From an uncultured Flavobacteriales bacterium (GTDB lineage: Bacteria > Bacteroidota > Bacteroidia > Flavobacteriales_G > Salibacteraceae), in the NCBI GenBank assembly GCA_943788775.1, contig CALSRO010000001.1, positions 124,001-188,000 on the forward strand: DNA of 64,000 nt, written 5' to 3'. Every line of letters begins with the position of its first letter. Positions within the stretch are counted from its first letter, which is position 1. The position numbers were made by a program, and so were the translations under genes. Shown here one piece after another: positions 19,219-26,933 of this stretch. The notes under the pieces are model-generated. The model had not been told where the DNA came from, ran no database searches, and saw only the letters and a list, made by a program, of their open reading frames with translations.

Positions 19219-20025
19219 TTAAATAGAGGCCTTAATGGAATCTAAATTAACATTCGGCAATTTTGTGATATCCAATGTCAACGTAATATTTATCGGAGAT
19301 CCTAATTTAATGCTTTCTCCAGATTTCTCTGATTGGTAAAACACTCGTGCGGCAAGCGAGTCGCCACCTGTTTCGACTGTTTCATCAAAATTGTACGCAC
19401 CTCTATTTAATTCGAAGTTGTGAAGTACCTGAGTTGCTTCATCTTTTGTAAGCCCGTATAGAGTGGGTACTACGGAGTTGGCACCTTCATTTAATTGCCC
19501 AATTATCAAATCTATTTTACTTCCAACAGGTATGTTCGTTTCTGGCTGTATGGTTTTTCCATTAAGCTCAATACCAATGGCACATCCGTCACAGGGATCG
19601 GTTTTGGATGTGAGCTTACCGATAATGAAACCTCTTCTGTTTAATTTACTAATTGCAATCGCGCTTGTTTGGTTTAACACATTAGGAACTTTGACCGTTG
19701 GAGTTTCATAACGAGATATGGTCAAATATATTTTACGATTCTTTTTTACCATTGAGCCTTCTCTAGGCTGTTGTTCCATTATAATACCACCTTGCTGTCC
19801 TAAATGAAAAATCGAATCGATGACCTCAATTTCAAGATCCAATTGAGTAAGTTCTGCTTCAGCTTCTACCAAATCGTATCCTTCTAAATTAGGAACTGTA
19901 ACCGCCTCACCAGTTTTTGCGTAATTGATAAGGAAAAAGTAAGTTCCTAAAATTACGAGCGCAATAAAAATGCCCGCAAGAATCAGTTGTAGAATGAAGG
20001 TTTTCGAAAAAAGAAATCGTAACAT
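19219..20025 (-). CDS. PASTA-domain membrane protein
   Basis: The product is 268 residues from ATG 20025; a TTG at 20034 is also open. A short cytoplasmic N-terminus is followed by one transmembrane helix (about residues 10-32, 'LQLILAGIFIALVILGTYFF') and three PASTA repeats. Their starts are 'VTVPNLEGYDLVEAEAEL', 'VKVPNVLNQTSAIAISKL' and 'SVVPTLYGLTKDEATQVL'. PASTA domains bind peptidoglycan or beta-lactams in other proteins; there is no kinase domain. Its usual Bacteroidota neighbours are ddl and rluD, both close by here, which supports a cell-wall role. A TATCTTTG box lies six bases upstream of the ATG. Confidence 0.92.
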   Translation of the reverse strand: MLRFLFSKTFILQLILAGIFIALVILGTYFFLINYAKTGEAVTVPNLEGYDLVEAEAELTQLDLEIEVIDSIFHLGQQGGIIMEQQPREGSMVKKNRKIYLTISRYETPTVKVPNVLNQTSAIAISKLNRRGFIIGKLTSKTDPCDGCAIGIELNGKTIQPETNIPVGSKIDLIIGQLNEGANSVVPTLYGLTKDEATQVLHNFELNRGAYNFDETVETGGDSLAARVFYQSEKSGESIKLGSPINITLTLDITKLPNVNLDSIKASI

Positions 20026-20031
20026 CTGCTT

Positions 20032-20039
20032 CAAAGATA
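20032..20039 (-). promoter_or_regulatory. Possible -7 promoter box (TATCTTTG) of the PASTA-rluD operon
   Basis: The minus strand carries TATCTTTG, a full match to TAnnTTTG, six bases upstream of the PASTA gene ATG. As at dnaB this implies a very short or absent leader. I see no clear -33 TTTG at ideal spacing. Confidence 0.35.
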
Positions 20040-20114
20040 AATTGTTGTGAGCTACAGTTTTTTTAGGTCTGCGGAATTAATCATTATTTACAACTTTTGT
20101 CGCAAATTGAATAG

Positions 20115-21041
20115 ATGAAAAATCAACGGATTGTTATAACAGGAGGAGCAGGATTTATTGGATCTCATTTGACCTCGAAGCTGGTCGAAATGGGAAATGA
20201 AGTGGTAGTGGTAGACATTCTCCTTCGTGGTAATAAGATTCCAAAAGATGTTCAGTCAAAAATAGAGTTTCACCAAATAGACGTTTGCGACTTTAATGCG
20301 ATGGCTAAGATTTGTAAAGGAGCAGATCTGGTTTTTCATTTTGCTGCGATTCTGGGTGTAGATATTGTGGCCGATAATCCCATCGAGACTATGGAGACAG
20401 AAGTTAATGGGATGCAGAGTGTTGCACATGCCGCTGCAGTGAATGGCATCAGACACATAGTTTACGCTTCTACGAGCGGTGTTTATGGACACTTGGCACT
20501 TGAACAAAGTGTTAGCGAAGAGATTTTGGTTGACCCACGTACCAGCTACGCGATGGCAAAACGATACAATGAGATCTATTTGGCTTCACTCTTTGAAGAA
20601 AAGGGAATTCATTCTGTGGCATTACGGTTTTTCAATATATACGGGTTAAGACAAGATAACCGTATGGTGATTCCTCGATTTATAGAACAAGCCATGGCTG
20701 GTGAATCCCTTACCGTTTATGGTACAGGTGAGCAGACTCGTGATTTCACATATGTGGATGATGCCATTCAATCAACGATCAAATTAGCGGAGAATATCAA
20801 TGGATTTGAGATTTATAATATCGCAAACGAAAAGGAAGCAACAATATTAGATCTTGCGAAGGAAATCATTCAAGTAACCGGCTCGAATTCAGATATTAAG
20901 CTAATAAACGCTCCAAGTAAACGATATGATTACGAAGTGGGTCGTAGATATGGATCAAGTGAGAAACTTGAAAAGAAAATAGGTTACAAGCCACGAACAG
21001 ATTTGCAGAGTGGTTTAAAAACCATTCTTCCCACTGTGTAG
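20115..21041 (+). CDS. NAD-dependent epimerase/dehydratase (extended SDR, nucleotide-sugar)
   Basis: The product is 308 residues. The Rossmann motif 'ITGGAGFIGSHL' sits at residues 8-19, the catalytic Ser/Thr region is 'YASTSGVYG', and the Tyr-Lys pair is in 'SYAMAKRYNE'. The substrate region 'FFNIYGLRQDNRMVIPRF' and 'TYVDDAIQ' match UDP-sugar 4-epimerases and UDP-glucuronate decarboxylases. The exact substrate cannot be assigned. It lies between the divergent PASTA operon and ddl. It may supply a sugar nucleotide for the glycan locus, but that is only proximity. Confidence 0.88.
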   Translation: MKNQRIVITGGAGFIGSHLTSKLVEMGNEVVVVDILLRGNKIPKDVQSKIEFHQIDVCDFNAMAKICKGADLVFHFAAILGVDIVADNPIETMETEVNGMQSVAHAAAVNGIRHIVYASTSGVYGHLALEQSVSEEILVDPRTSYAMAKRYNEIYLASLFEEKGIHSVALRFFNIYGLRQDNRMVIPRFIEQAMAGESLTVYGTGEQTRDFTYVDDAIQSTIKLAENINGFEIYNIANEKEATILDLAKEIIQVTGSNSDIKLINAPSKRYDYEVGRRYGSSEKLEKKIGYKPRTDLQSGLKTILPTV

Positions 21042-21104
21042 ATATCGACCATTTGCATGTTGATAAACTGGTGGGGTGATATCTTTTTTTGGTTTTGACA
21101 ACAC

Positions 21105-21112
21105 TAGCTTTG
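21105..21112 (+). promoter_or_regulatory. Possible -7 promoter box (TAGCTTTG) of ddl
   Basis: TAGCTTTG matches the Bacteroidota TAnnTTTG box and ends 17 bases before the ddl ATG, a normal leader length. TTG triplets occur 7 and 13 bases upstream but not at the preferred spacing. Confidence 0.35.
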
Positions 21113-21129
21113 ATTGAGATAGAAATCTC

Positions 21130-22107
21130 ATGAAAAAGAACATTGCAATTATCTTCGGAGGATTTTCTGGTGAGCGAGTCATCTCAGAACGAAGTGCCAA
21201 GGTCGTCTATAAATATTTAGATACTGAAGAGTTCAAACCGTTCCTTATTGATATTGACCAGAAACAATGGGATCTGATTCATAAAGAAGCTCGAATACCT
21301 ATTGATAAGAACGACTTCAGCGTTATGGTAGGTGGTGAAAAAGTGGAGTTCGATGCTGTTTTCTGTGCCATACATGGCACTCCTGGGGAAGATGGAAAAA
21401 TTCAAGGATACTTCGATACGATTGGAATACCTTATAACAATTGTGGGGTCCTTGCCTCAGCAATTACATTTGACAAGGCTGCATGTAATCGATATCTAAA
21501 AGCATCTGGCGTTAATGTAGCTGAATCATACATCGCTCGGTTGGGACAGACATATGATTTAGATGTAATTGTAGAAAGAGTTGGTCTGCCATGTTTTGTA
21601 AAACCGAATGATGGAGGATCAAGTATTGGTGTGACAAAAGTTAAATTGAAGGAAGATTTAGAGAATGCTATTGCGCACGCTCAACATGAAGGTGTAGATG
21701 CTCTCATAGAATCCTTATTAGTCGGGACTGAAGTTTCTTGCGGATGTATAAGTAAAAATGGAAAAGCTATATCGATTGGTATTACTGAAATTGTTCCGGC
21801 AAATGAATTTTTTGATTTCGATTCTAAATATGAGAATGGTGCTACCCAAGAAATAACACCAGCAAGAATTGAAGATACTCTATATGCGCAGGTTCAAAAA
21901 CTAACCGAGAATATTTATACTTGGTTGCACTGCAAAGGGATGATTCGAGTGGATTACATGCTTTGTAAGGACGGTATATACTTGATAGAAGTGAATACTA
22001 CACCCGGTCTAAGTGAGGCGAGTATAATCCCGAGACAAGCCAAACATTTTGGACTATCACTTGATGAGTTTTTCAAATTAGCGATTCTTGAAACGATCAG
22101 GGATTAA
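21130..22107 (+). CDS. ddl: D-alanine--D-alanine ligase
   Basis: The product is 325 residues, normal length. N-terminal 'IIFGGFSGERVISERSA', central ATP-grasp segments 'PCFVKPNDGGSSIGVTKV' and the C-terminal 'MIRVDYML..GIYLIEVNTTPGLSEASIIPRQA' are the Ddl signatures. It ligates two D-alanines in the cytoplasm for peptidoglycan precursors. It is encoded near the PASTA and rluD genes, as in many Bacteroidota. Its last 11 bases overlap the convergent rdgB gene. Confidence 0.96.
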   Translation: MKKNIAIIFGGFSGERVISERSAKVVYKYLDTEEFKPFLIDIDQKQWDLIHKEARIPIDKNDFSVMVGGEKVEFDAVFCAIHGTPGEDGKIQGYFDTIGIPYNNCGVLASAITFDKAACNRYLKASGVNVAESYIARLGQTYDLDVIVERVGLPCFVKPNDGGSSIGVTKVKLKEDLENAIAHAQHEGVDALIESLLVGTEVSCGCISKNGKAISIGITEIVPANEFFDFDSKYENGATQEITPARIEDTLYAQVQKLTENIYTWLHCKGMIRVDYMLCKDGIYLIEVNTTPGLSEASIIPRQAKHFGLSLDEFFKLAILETIRD

Positions 22108-22693
22108 CCTTTGTGTTTAAGAATTCGACAAGCTTTTGGATTGCTCGAGCCCGATGACTGAATTTTGATTTTTCATCCAAGGACATTTGCGCAAACGTTA
22201 GGTTTGAGCCATCAGGCATAAATATTGGATCGTATCCAAATCCATTCTCACCATGTTTTGTGTGGGTAATATGCCCATTAACCCGACCTTCGAAGGAGTA
22301 GTTTTCTTCATTCCACCACAGGTTAATTACCGTTCTAAATTGAGCGCTTCGAACCTCATGTTCATTTAGTTCAGCCAAAACCTTGTTCATGTTATCATCG
22401 AATGAACAATCAGGGCCTGCGTACCTAGCTGAGTAAACTCCAGGACGTCCGTTTAAAAGGTCTATTTCAAGCCCCGTGTCATCGGAAAAGCAATTCAAAT
22501 TGAAGCGTTCTTTGATAAAATCAGATTTGATTTTGGCATTTTCGTCAAGAGTAACTCCATACTCATCTATTTCGTCTTGAAACCCAAGTTCTCTCATTCC
22601 AACTATGGTAATTTTTGGATCGATAATGTTCTTGATTTCATTCAACTTATGCGAGTTGCCTGAGGCAAATACAAGTTTCGTTTTATTTGTCAT
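22097..22693 (-). CDS. rdgB: XTP/dITP pyrophosphatase (RdgB/HAM1 family)
   Basis: The product is 198 residues. The family motifs 'LVFASGNSHKLNEI' at the N-terminus, 'SDDTGLEIDLLNGRPGVYSARYAG' centrally (catalytic Asp) and 'GFGYDPIFMPDG' plus 'FSHRARAI' are all present. It hydrolyses non-canonical purine nucleoside triphosphates to protect DNA and RNA. Its ATG overlaps the stop of the upstream membrane-protein gene by four bases (ATGA), so the two are translationally coupled. Confidence 0.96.
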   Translation of the reverse strand: MTNKTKLVFASGNSHKLNEIKNIIDPKITIVGMRELGFQDEIDEYGVTLDENAKIKSDFIKERFNLNCFSDDTGLEIDLLNGRPGVYSARYAGPDCSFDDNMNKVLAELNEHEVRSAQFRTVINLWWNEENYSFEGRVNGHITHTKHGENGFGYDPIFMPDGSNLTFAQMSLDEKSKFSHRARAIQKLVEFLNTKVNP

Positions 22694-24012
22694 TTGCGTT
22701 TCAGGTCTGTTTTTGTCTTTGTGAAAATGGTAAGTAGCAAGATCAAGAAAAAGGGTAAAAGAGGGATTTTAAATCTTACTAGTGCCCCAAAATTTGGAGA
22801 TGATAACCCGATCCCAAAGGCGAAGAAAATACTGAACAAAAGACAGAATACTAAAAAAGGCTCACCAGTCATTCTTTTCAGTGTAGTTATAGGATTTCGC
22901 ATGGTGAAAATTGCAATTGTAAGCAGTAATAGTGCGGTGTTTTCAAGTGCTGAGAACAACATCACTATGTTATTTACATGAAGCAATGTCGGGCCAAAAA
23001 AGCCGAAAAAGCTGGCAATTGGAAATTTGCTGAGTACACCGAACGTGGTCGGCTCAATTTTCCCGATGTCGAAAGAGTTACCACCATAGTAATCTTGTTT
23101 TAGATCCTCCTGCGCGACAATGGCCTTACGCATAATATTCTCTGTAGAATATTCCCCGAGCGTATCAGAAATCAAATCAAAAGTGAAAGCAATAATGACT
23201 AGGCTTAAAATAGTGATTACAGGTACTAAGCTCAGCCGAATAATGCGATTCTGAATTCTTTGAATTGAATTGAAAAACACCCAAACCAATGTTCCTGGAA
23301 ATAGCACCAGAAATATATATGGTTTAATTGCGATGATTAGCCAAAGACAAATAAGGGATAGGGTGATTTTAATAATACTTGGTCTTCGGAGTATAACTAA
23401 CCAGTATATACCAAACACGAAATAACATGTGGCCGCAAATGTTATTGTGTCTTTTGATATACCGCTACCCCAGAACAAAATACTTGGGACTAATAGTGTC
23501 GACCACATAGAGATCTTTACATTCCCCGTAATTCGAACGAATAGTTGAAATAATTTCCAGGCAGCTAAATACGAAATGAAGCTAAACATCAGTGATCCTA
23601 TCAAGTAACTCTTGAAGCTTAGCAGCAGAAATGGAATTGCGATCTTAGATACCAATAGAGTTCCGCTATCATTAAATATGTGTTTAATTGGATAACCAGT
23701 CTCTGAATCGAATCTAGAGAAATTCTCTATAGAATTGTCTCCAAAGCTTACTTGCAGGCCAGACAATGGATCCTGTAAGATTAAGTTTGTATACGCCATT
23801 GCAGTTTTGTAATATACAATGGTGTCACCACCGCCATAGTAGAATAGATATATCAAGGTAAAAGCTAATCCACCCGATATTTTTGCTGCTAGACCAATAT
23901 TGAAAATTTTTCGATTTTCTTGACTCGGAACGAAATAGGCTATTAATACGATAAGGAAAATGTAGATTGGTGCTAAGAAAACCTCCCAAATCTCTAGAAG
24001 ATCATTACCCAT
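22690..24012 (-). CDS. Polytopic membrane protein, possible glycan polymerase or GT-C-like
   Basis: The product is 440 residues with roughly 10-11 hydrophobic segments. A loop near residues 60-70 reads 'YYGGGDTIVYYKTA', and a later membrane edge reads 'LVPSILFWGSGISKDTITF'. A GSGISKD motif at the start of a transmembrane segment is seen in O-antigen-polymerase-like and EpsG-like proteins, which suggests a role in polysaccharide assembly. This is a resemblance of motif and topology, not a firm family match. It is coupled to rdgB by a four-base overlap and faces galE divergently. Confidence 0.6.
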   Translation of the reverse strand: MGNDLLEIWEVFLAPIYIFLIVLIAYFVPSQENRKIFNIGLAAKISGGLAFTLIYLFYYGGGDTIVYYKTAMAYTNLILQDPLSGLQVSFGDNSIENFSRFDSETGYPIKHIFNDSGTLLVSKIAIPFLLLSFKSYLIGSLMFSFISYLAAWKLFQLFVRITGNVKISMWSTLLVPSILFWGSGISKDTITFAATCYFVFGIYWLVILRRPSIIKITLSLICLWLIIAIKPYIFLVLFPGTLVWVFFNSIQRIQNRIIRLSLVPVITILSLVIIAFTFDLISDTLGEYSTENIMRKAIVAQEDLKQDYYGGNSFDIGKIEPTTFGVLSKFPIASFFGFFGPTLLHVNNIVMLFSALENTALLLLTIAIFTMRNPITTLKRMTGEPFLVFCLLFSIFFAFGIGLSSPNFGALVRFKIPLLPFFLILLLTIFTKTKTDLKRK

Positions 24013-24155
24013 TCGCTCTTGTGTTCTTTGTTTTACAGTAATTCACCATCAATCTAGAGGCTAAAGTAGTAGGCTTTTAGATACTAAATAGCCATACTCA
24101 ACAGATAGATGTTATTCATATTCAACAATTGCAATTCGGACACTTAAATCAAGTT

Positions 24156-24163
24156 TAAATTTG
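24156..24163 (+). promoter_or_regulatory. Possible promoter (-7 box TAAATTTG) of galE
   Basis: TAAATTTG fits TAnnTTTG and ends 16 bases before the galE ATG. A TTG at 24130-24132 lies about 24 bases upstream of the box, slightly longer than the usual -33 to -7 spacing. Confidence 0.4.
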
Positions 24164-24179
24164 ACACTAACTAAGGCTT

Positions 24180-25229
24180 ATGAAAATACTGGTTACGGGA
24201 GGTGCAGGATACATTGGTTCACATACCATCATAGATATCATTGAAAACACAAATCATGAAGTAATCTCCATTGATAATTTTTCTAATTCAAACGAAGACA
24301 CATTTGATCGAATTGAGAAAATAACAGGTAAGCGTGTTAAGAACTATAACCTTGACTTGACGGCCTATAAAAGTCTCAAAGAGAAATTTTTTGATGTTGA
24401 AAAGGACATTGATGGAATTATTCATTTTGCCGCGCTAAAAGCTGTTGGAGAATCAGTTGAAAAGCCAGTGTTGTATTATCACAACAACCTAAATAGCCTG
24501 ATAAATTTGCTAAAATGTGTTCAAAAGTATAGTGTCAAACATTTCATTTTTTCTTCATCATGCACAGTTTATGGCAATGTATTAAAGCAACCGGTAACCG
24601 AGGAGTCACCGACACAAAATGCAGAATCTCCATACGGCTACACTAAGCTAGTGGGTGAAAATATTCTAAAGGATTTTTCACTATCCATTTCAGAATTTAA
24701 TGCAATTTCCCTTCGTTATTTTAATCCAGTTGGTGCACATATAAGCGGCCAGAACGGTGAATTGCCAACGGGTAGGCCAAATAATCTTGTACCCGTTGTT
24801 ACTCAATTTGCTTCCGGTTGGATTAACGAGCTTACTGTACATGGGGACGACTATGGTACTCGTGACGGCACGGCAATAAGAGATTACATTCATGTTTCAG
24901 ACATAGCTCATGCACATGTATTGGCGCTTGAATACTTATCTAAGAGTTTTGGTGAACTTCGATACGATGTGTTCAATTTGGGCACCGGAATTGGCGTTAC
25001 AGTTTTTGAGGTGTTCGAGGCATTCGAAAAAAGTGCGGGTCTGAAATTGGATTACAATATTGGCCCAAGAAGATCGGGTGATGTTGAATGCATATATGCA
25101 GACAACAAAAAAGCCAGAACCAAACTAAAGTGGATGCCAAAATACACCATCGAGGATGCTATGAAAACTGCCTGGATTTGGCAGCAGGAGTTAAATCTTA
25201 TTCGTGATGATATGGTTCGCCCCGAATGA
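24180..25229 (+). CDS. galE: UDP-glucose 4-epimerase
   Basis: The product is 349 residues, typical for GalE. It has 'LVTGGAGYIGSHTIID' at the N-terminus, 'FSSSCTVYGN' with the catalytic Ser/Thr, 'SPYGYTKLVGENIL' with the Tyr-x-x-x-Lys pair, 'LRYFNPVGAH' and the late 'RRSGDVECIYAD'. It interconverts UDP-glucose and UDP-galactose. Its 3' end overlaps the convergent rlmH by 32 bases. Confidence 0.95.
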   Translation: MKILVTGGAGYIGSHTIIDIIENTNHEVISIDNFSNSNEDTFDRIEKITGKRVKNYNLDLTAYKSLKEKFFDVEKDIDGIIHFAALKAVGESVEKPVLYYHNNLNSLINLLKCVQKYSVKHFIFSSSCTVYGNVLKQPVTEESPTQNAESPYGYTKLVGENILKDFSLSISEFNAISLRYFNPVGAHISGQNGELPTGRPNNLVPVVTQFASGWINELTVHGDDYGTRDGTAIRDYIHVSDIAHAHVLALEYLSKSFGELRYDVFNLGTGIGVTVFEVFEAFEKSAGLKLDYNIGPRRSGDVECIYADNKKARTKLKWMPKYTIEDAMKTAWIWQQELNLIRDDMVRPE

Positions 25230-25673
25230 TAGTAAAAGCCCTATATAACTGTTCCGTAAAGATTAATCGAATTATTTGATGGTTAAAGGTCATTGCAGAT
25301 ATTGAAATTTTCGTTTCTGCTTTTAGGTAAACTTCATCGCTAAACCCATAAGCTCCACCAATCACAAAGCAGAGATCTTTAGCCTGAATGTTCACACCAT
25401 CTTCGAGCCATTTTGCAAAGGATTTACTTGTGTGTTTCTTACCTCCTTCGTCTAATAAAATTATTCGCTCACCTGGAGTAATTCGTTTTAGGATTAGTTT
25501 TCCTTCTTCTTTTTTTAATTCTGACTTGGGCAATCGGGCAGCATTTTTAACGTCAGGAAGCTCTTCCCACTCATATTTTTATATAGCGGGAGATGCGCTT
25601 GTTATACTCTGTTAGGCCAACATTAATGAAATCAATGTTGGTTTTTTCCAATAGATAAAGTCCTTATCCTCAT
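25198..25673 (-). pseudogene. rlmH: rlmH (23S rRNA pseudouridine-1915 N3-methyltransferase) with two one-base homopolymer insertions
   Basis: ATG 25673 begins 'MRIRTLSIGKT', the normal RlmH N-terminus. The frame breaks at a run of six A (plus-strand T, 25642-25647) and again at a run of five A (25576-25580). Taking one base from each run restores an unbroken 157-residue protein, exactly the usual RlmH length. The middle segment then reads 'NIDFINVGLTEYNKRISRY' and continues 'YEWEELPDVKNAARLP' into the C-terminal SPOUT knot ('FVIGGAYGFSDEV', 'YRAFTIIRGEPYHH'). The only intact part as sequenced is the last 111 codons. RlmH methylates a pseudouridine made by RluD. The restored length and motifs suggest either sequencing error or slippage rather than an old relic. 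Confidence 0.85.
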
Positions 25674-25681
25674 TTTGAATC

Positions 25682-25689
25682 TATCTTTG
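25682..25689 (+). promoter_or_regulatory. Possible -7 promoter box (TATCTTTG) of the DUF4783-nadC-M1 peptidase run
   Basis: TATCTTTG fits TAnnTTTG and ends 23 bases before the ATG at 25713. It lies between that gene and the divergent rlmH start. No clear -33 element is at ideal spacing. Confidence 0.4.
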
Positions 25690-25712
25690 ACATAACTTCA
25701 AAAGCAATACAT

Positions 25713-26087
25713 ATGAAGGCAATACTCGCATTATTACTTCTTTTTCCATTTGCACTGCAGGCTCAAGATTATGAAAAACTATCTGAAGCGTTCACAAACG
25801 GAGATGCAACTTCAGTAGGTCGCATGTTAGACGCTACCATTGACTACACAGAAGATGGTAAAGATCAAAGAATTGGTAGAAGTGATGCAGAAAACAAACT
25901 GCGTTCCTTTTTTATCACAAACGCACCACGCTCATTTAAAAAAGTGCACGAAGGCGTATCTTCTAATGATGTTCACTACATGATCGGAGATTTGTATACA
26001 TCCAGCGGCAATTTTCGGATTACACAGTATTTAAATAAATCAGGTGACCAATACCTTATTCAGAGTATTGAGATTGAGAAACAATAA
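25713..26087 (+). CDS. Secreted DUF4783 protein
   Basis: The product is 124 residues with a signal peptide ending 'LQAQ' at about residue 18. The mature part ('FTNGDATSVGRMLDATIDYT', 'YMIGDLYTSSGNFRITQYL') has the look of a small NTF2/cystatin-like fold, and matches the DUF4783 family often found beside nadC in Bacteroidota. Function is unknown. It is followed after 15 bases by nadC. Confidence 0.8.
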   Translation: MKAILALLLLFPFALQAQDYEKLSEAFTNGDATSVGRMLDATIDYTEDGKDQRIGRSDAENKLRSFFITNAPRSFKKVHEGVSSNDVHYMIGDLYTSSGNFRITQYLNKSGDQYLIQSIEIEKQ

Positions 26088-26102
26088 AATCAAGTTCTAT
26101 TA

Positions 26103-26933
26103 ATGATTGAATTCATTAAAAACGCACTCGCTGAGGACATTGGGGAGGGCGACCATACATCACTGTCCTGCGTTCCATCCGAACTCGTATCCACTGCTGA
26201 TCTGCTTGTGAAGGAAAACGGAATATTGGCAGGTATAGAATGCGTGAAAAACATTTTTGCTTACTATGACAACTCACTTCATTTGGAGCCCTTGTTGGTA
26301 GATGGTGATGTGGTGAGTCCTGGAGATGTTGCATTTACTGTGAAAGGTAGTGCCAGATCAATATTGGCAACAGAGCGACTAGTATTGAATGTTATGCAGA
26401 GAATGAGTGGAGTGGCGACAACTACGGCAAGATATGTCGAGTCAATTCGTCACACCAAGGCTAGAATTTTGGATACAAGAAAAACGACACCTGGCATGCG
26501 TTTATTGGAGAAACAGGCCGTTTTAATTGGCGGAGGCATCAATCATCGTGTTGGGCTTTTTGATATGATTTTAATTAAGGATAATCATGTTGATGCGGCA
26601 GGTGGAATGGAGAATGCCATAGAGCGATCAGTGAGGTATAGAGGAACTACTAAACCCGATTTGAAAATAGAGGTTGAAGTCCGTTCGATGGATGAATTAG
26701 AGATAGCTTTAAAATATCCTCAGGTGGATCGAATAATGCTTGATAATTTCTCACCAGATGAAACAGCTGAGGCAGTAAATATGGTTAGTGGGCAGTGCGA
26801 AGTTGAATCATCAGGAGGAATAACTCTAGACACCATCGTGCCGTATGCAGAGGCTGGAGTAGACTATATATCAGTAGGGGCATTGACGCACTCAGTGAAA
26901 TCGATGGATTTAAGCTTGAAAATTCAATTATGA
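26103..26933 (+). CDS. nadC: Nicotinate-nucleotide pyrophosphorylase (carboxylating)
   Basis: The product is 276 residues. N-terminal 'ALAEDIGEGDHTSLS', the phosphoribosyl-binding 'ARILDTRKTTPGMRLLEKQAV', 'NHRVGLFDMILIKDNH' and the late 'VESSGGI' and 'GVDYISVGALTHS' are all NadC landmarks. It converts quinolinate and PRPP to nicotinate mononucleotide in de novo NAD synthesis. Its stop overlaps the next ATG by four bases. Confidence 0.97.
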   Translation: MIEFIKNALAEDIGEGDHTSLSCVPSELVSTADLLVKENGILAGIECVKNIFAYYDNSLHLEPLLVDGDVVSPGDVAFTVKGSARSILATERLVLNVMQRMSGVATTTARYVESIRHTKARILDTRKTTPGMRLLEKQAVLIGGGINHRVGLFDMILIKDNHVDAAGGMENAIERSVRYRGTTKPDLKIEVEVRSMDELEIALKYPQVDRIMLDNFSPDETAEAVNMVSGQCEVESSGGITLDTIVPYAEAGVDYISVGALTHSVKSMDLSLKIQL

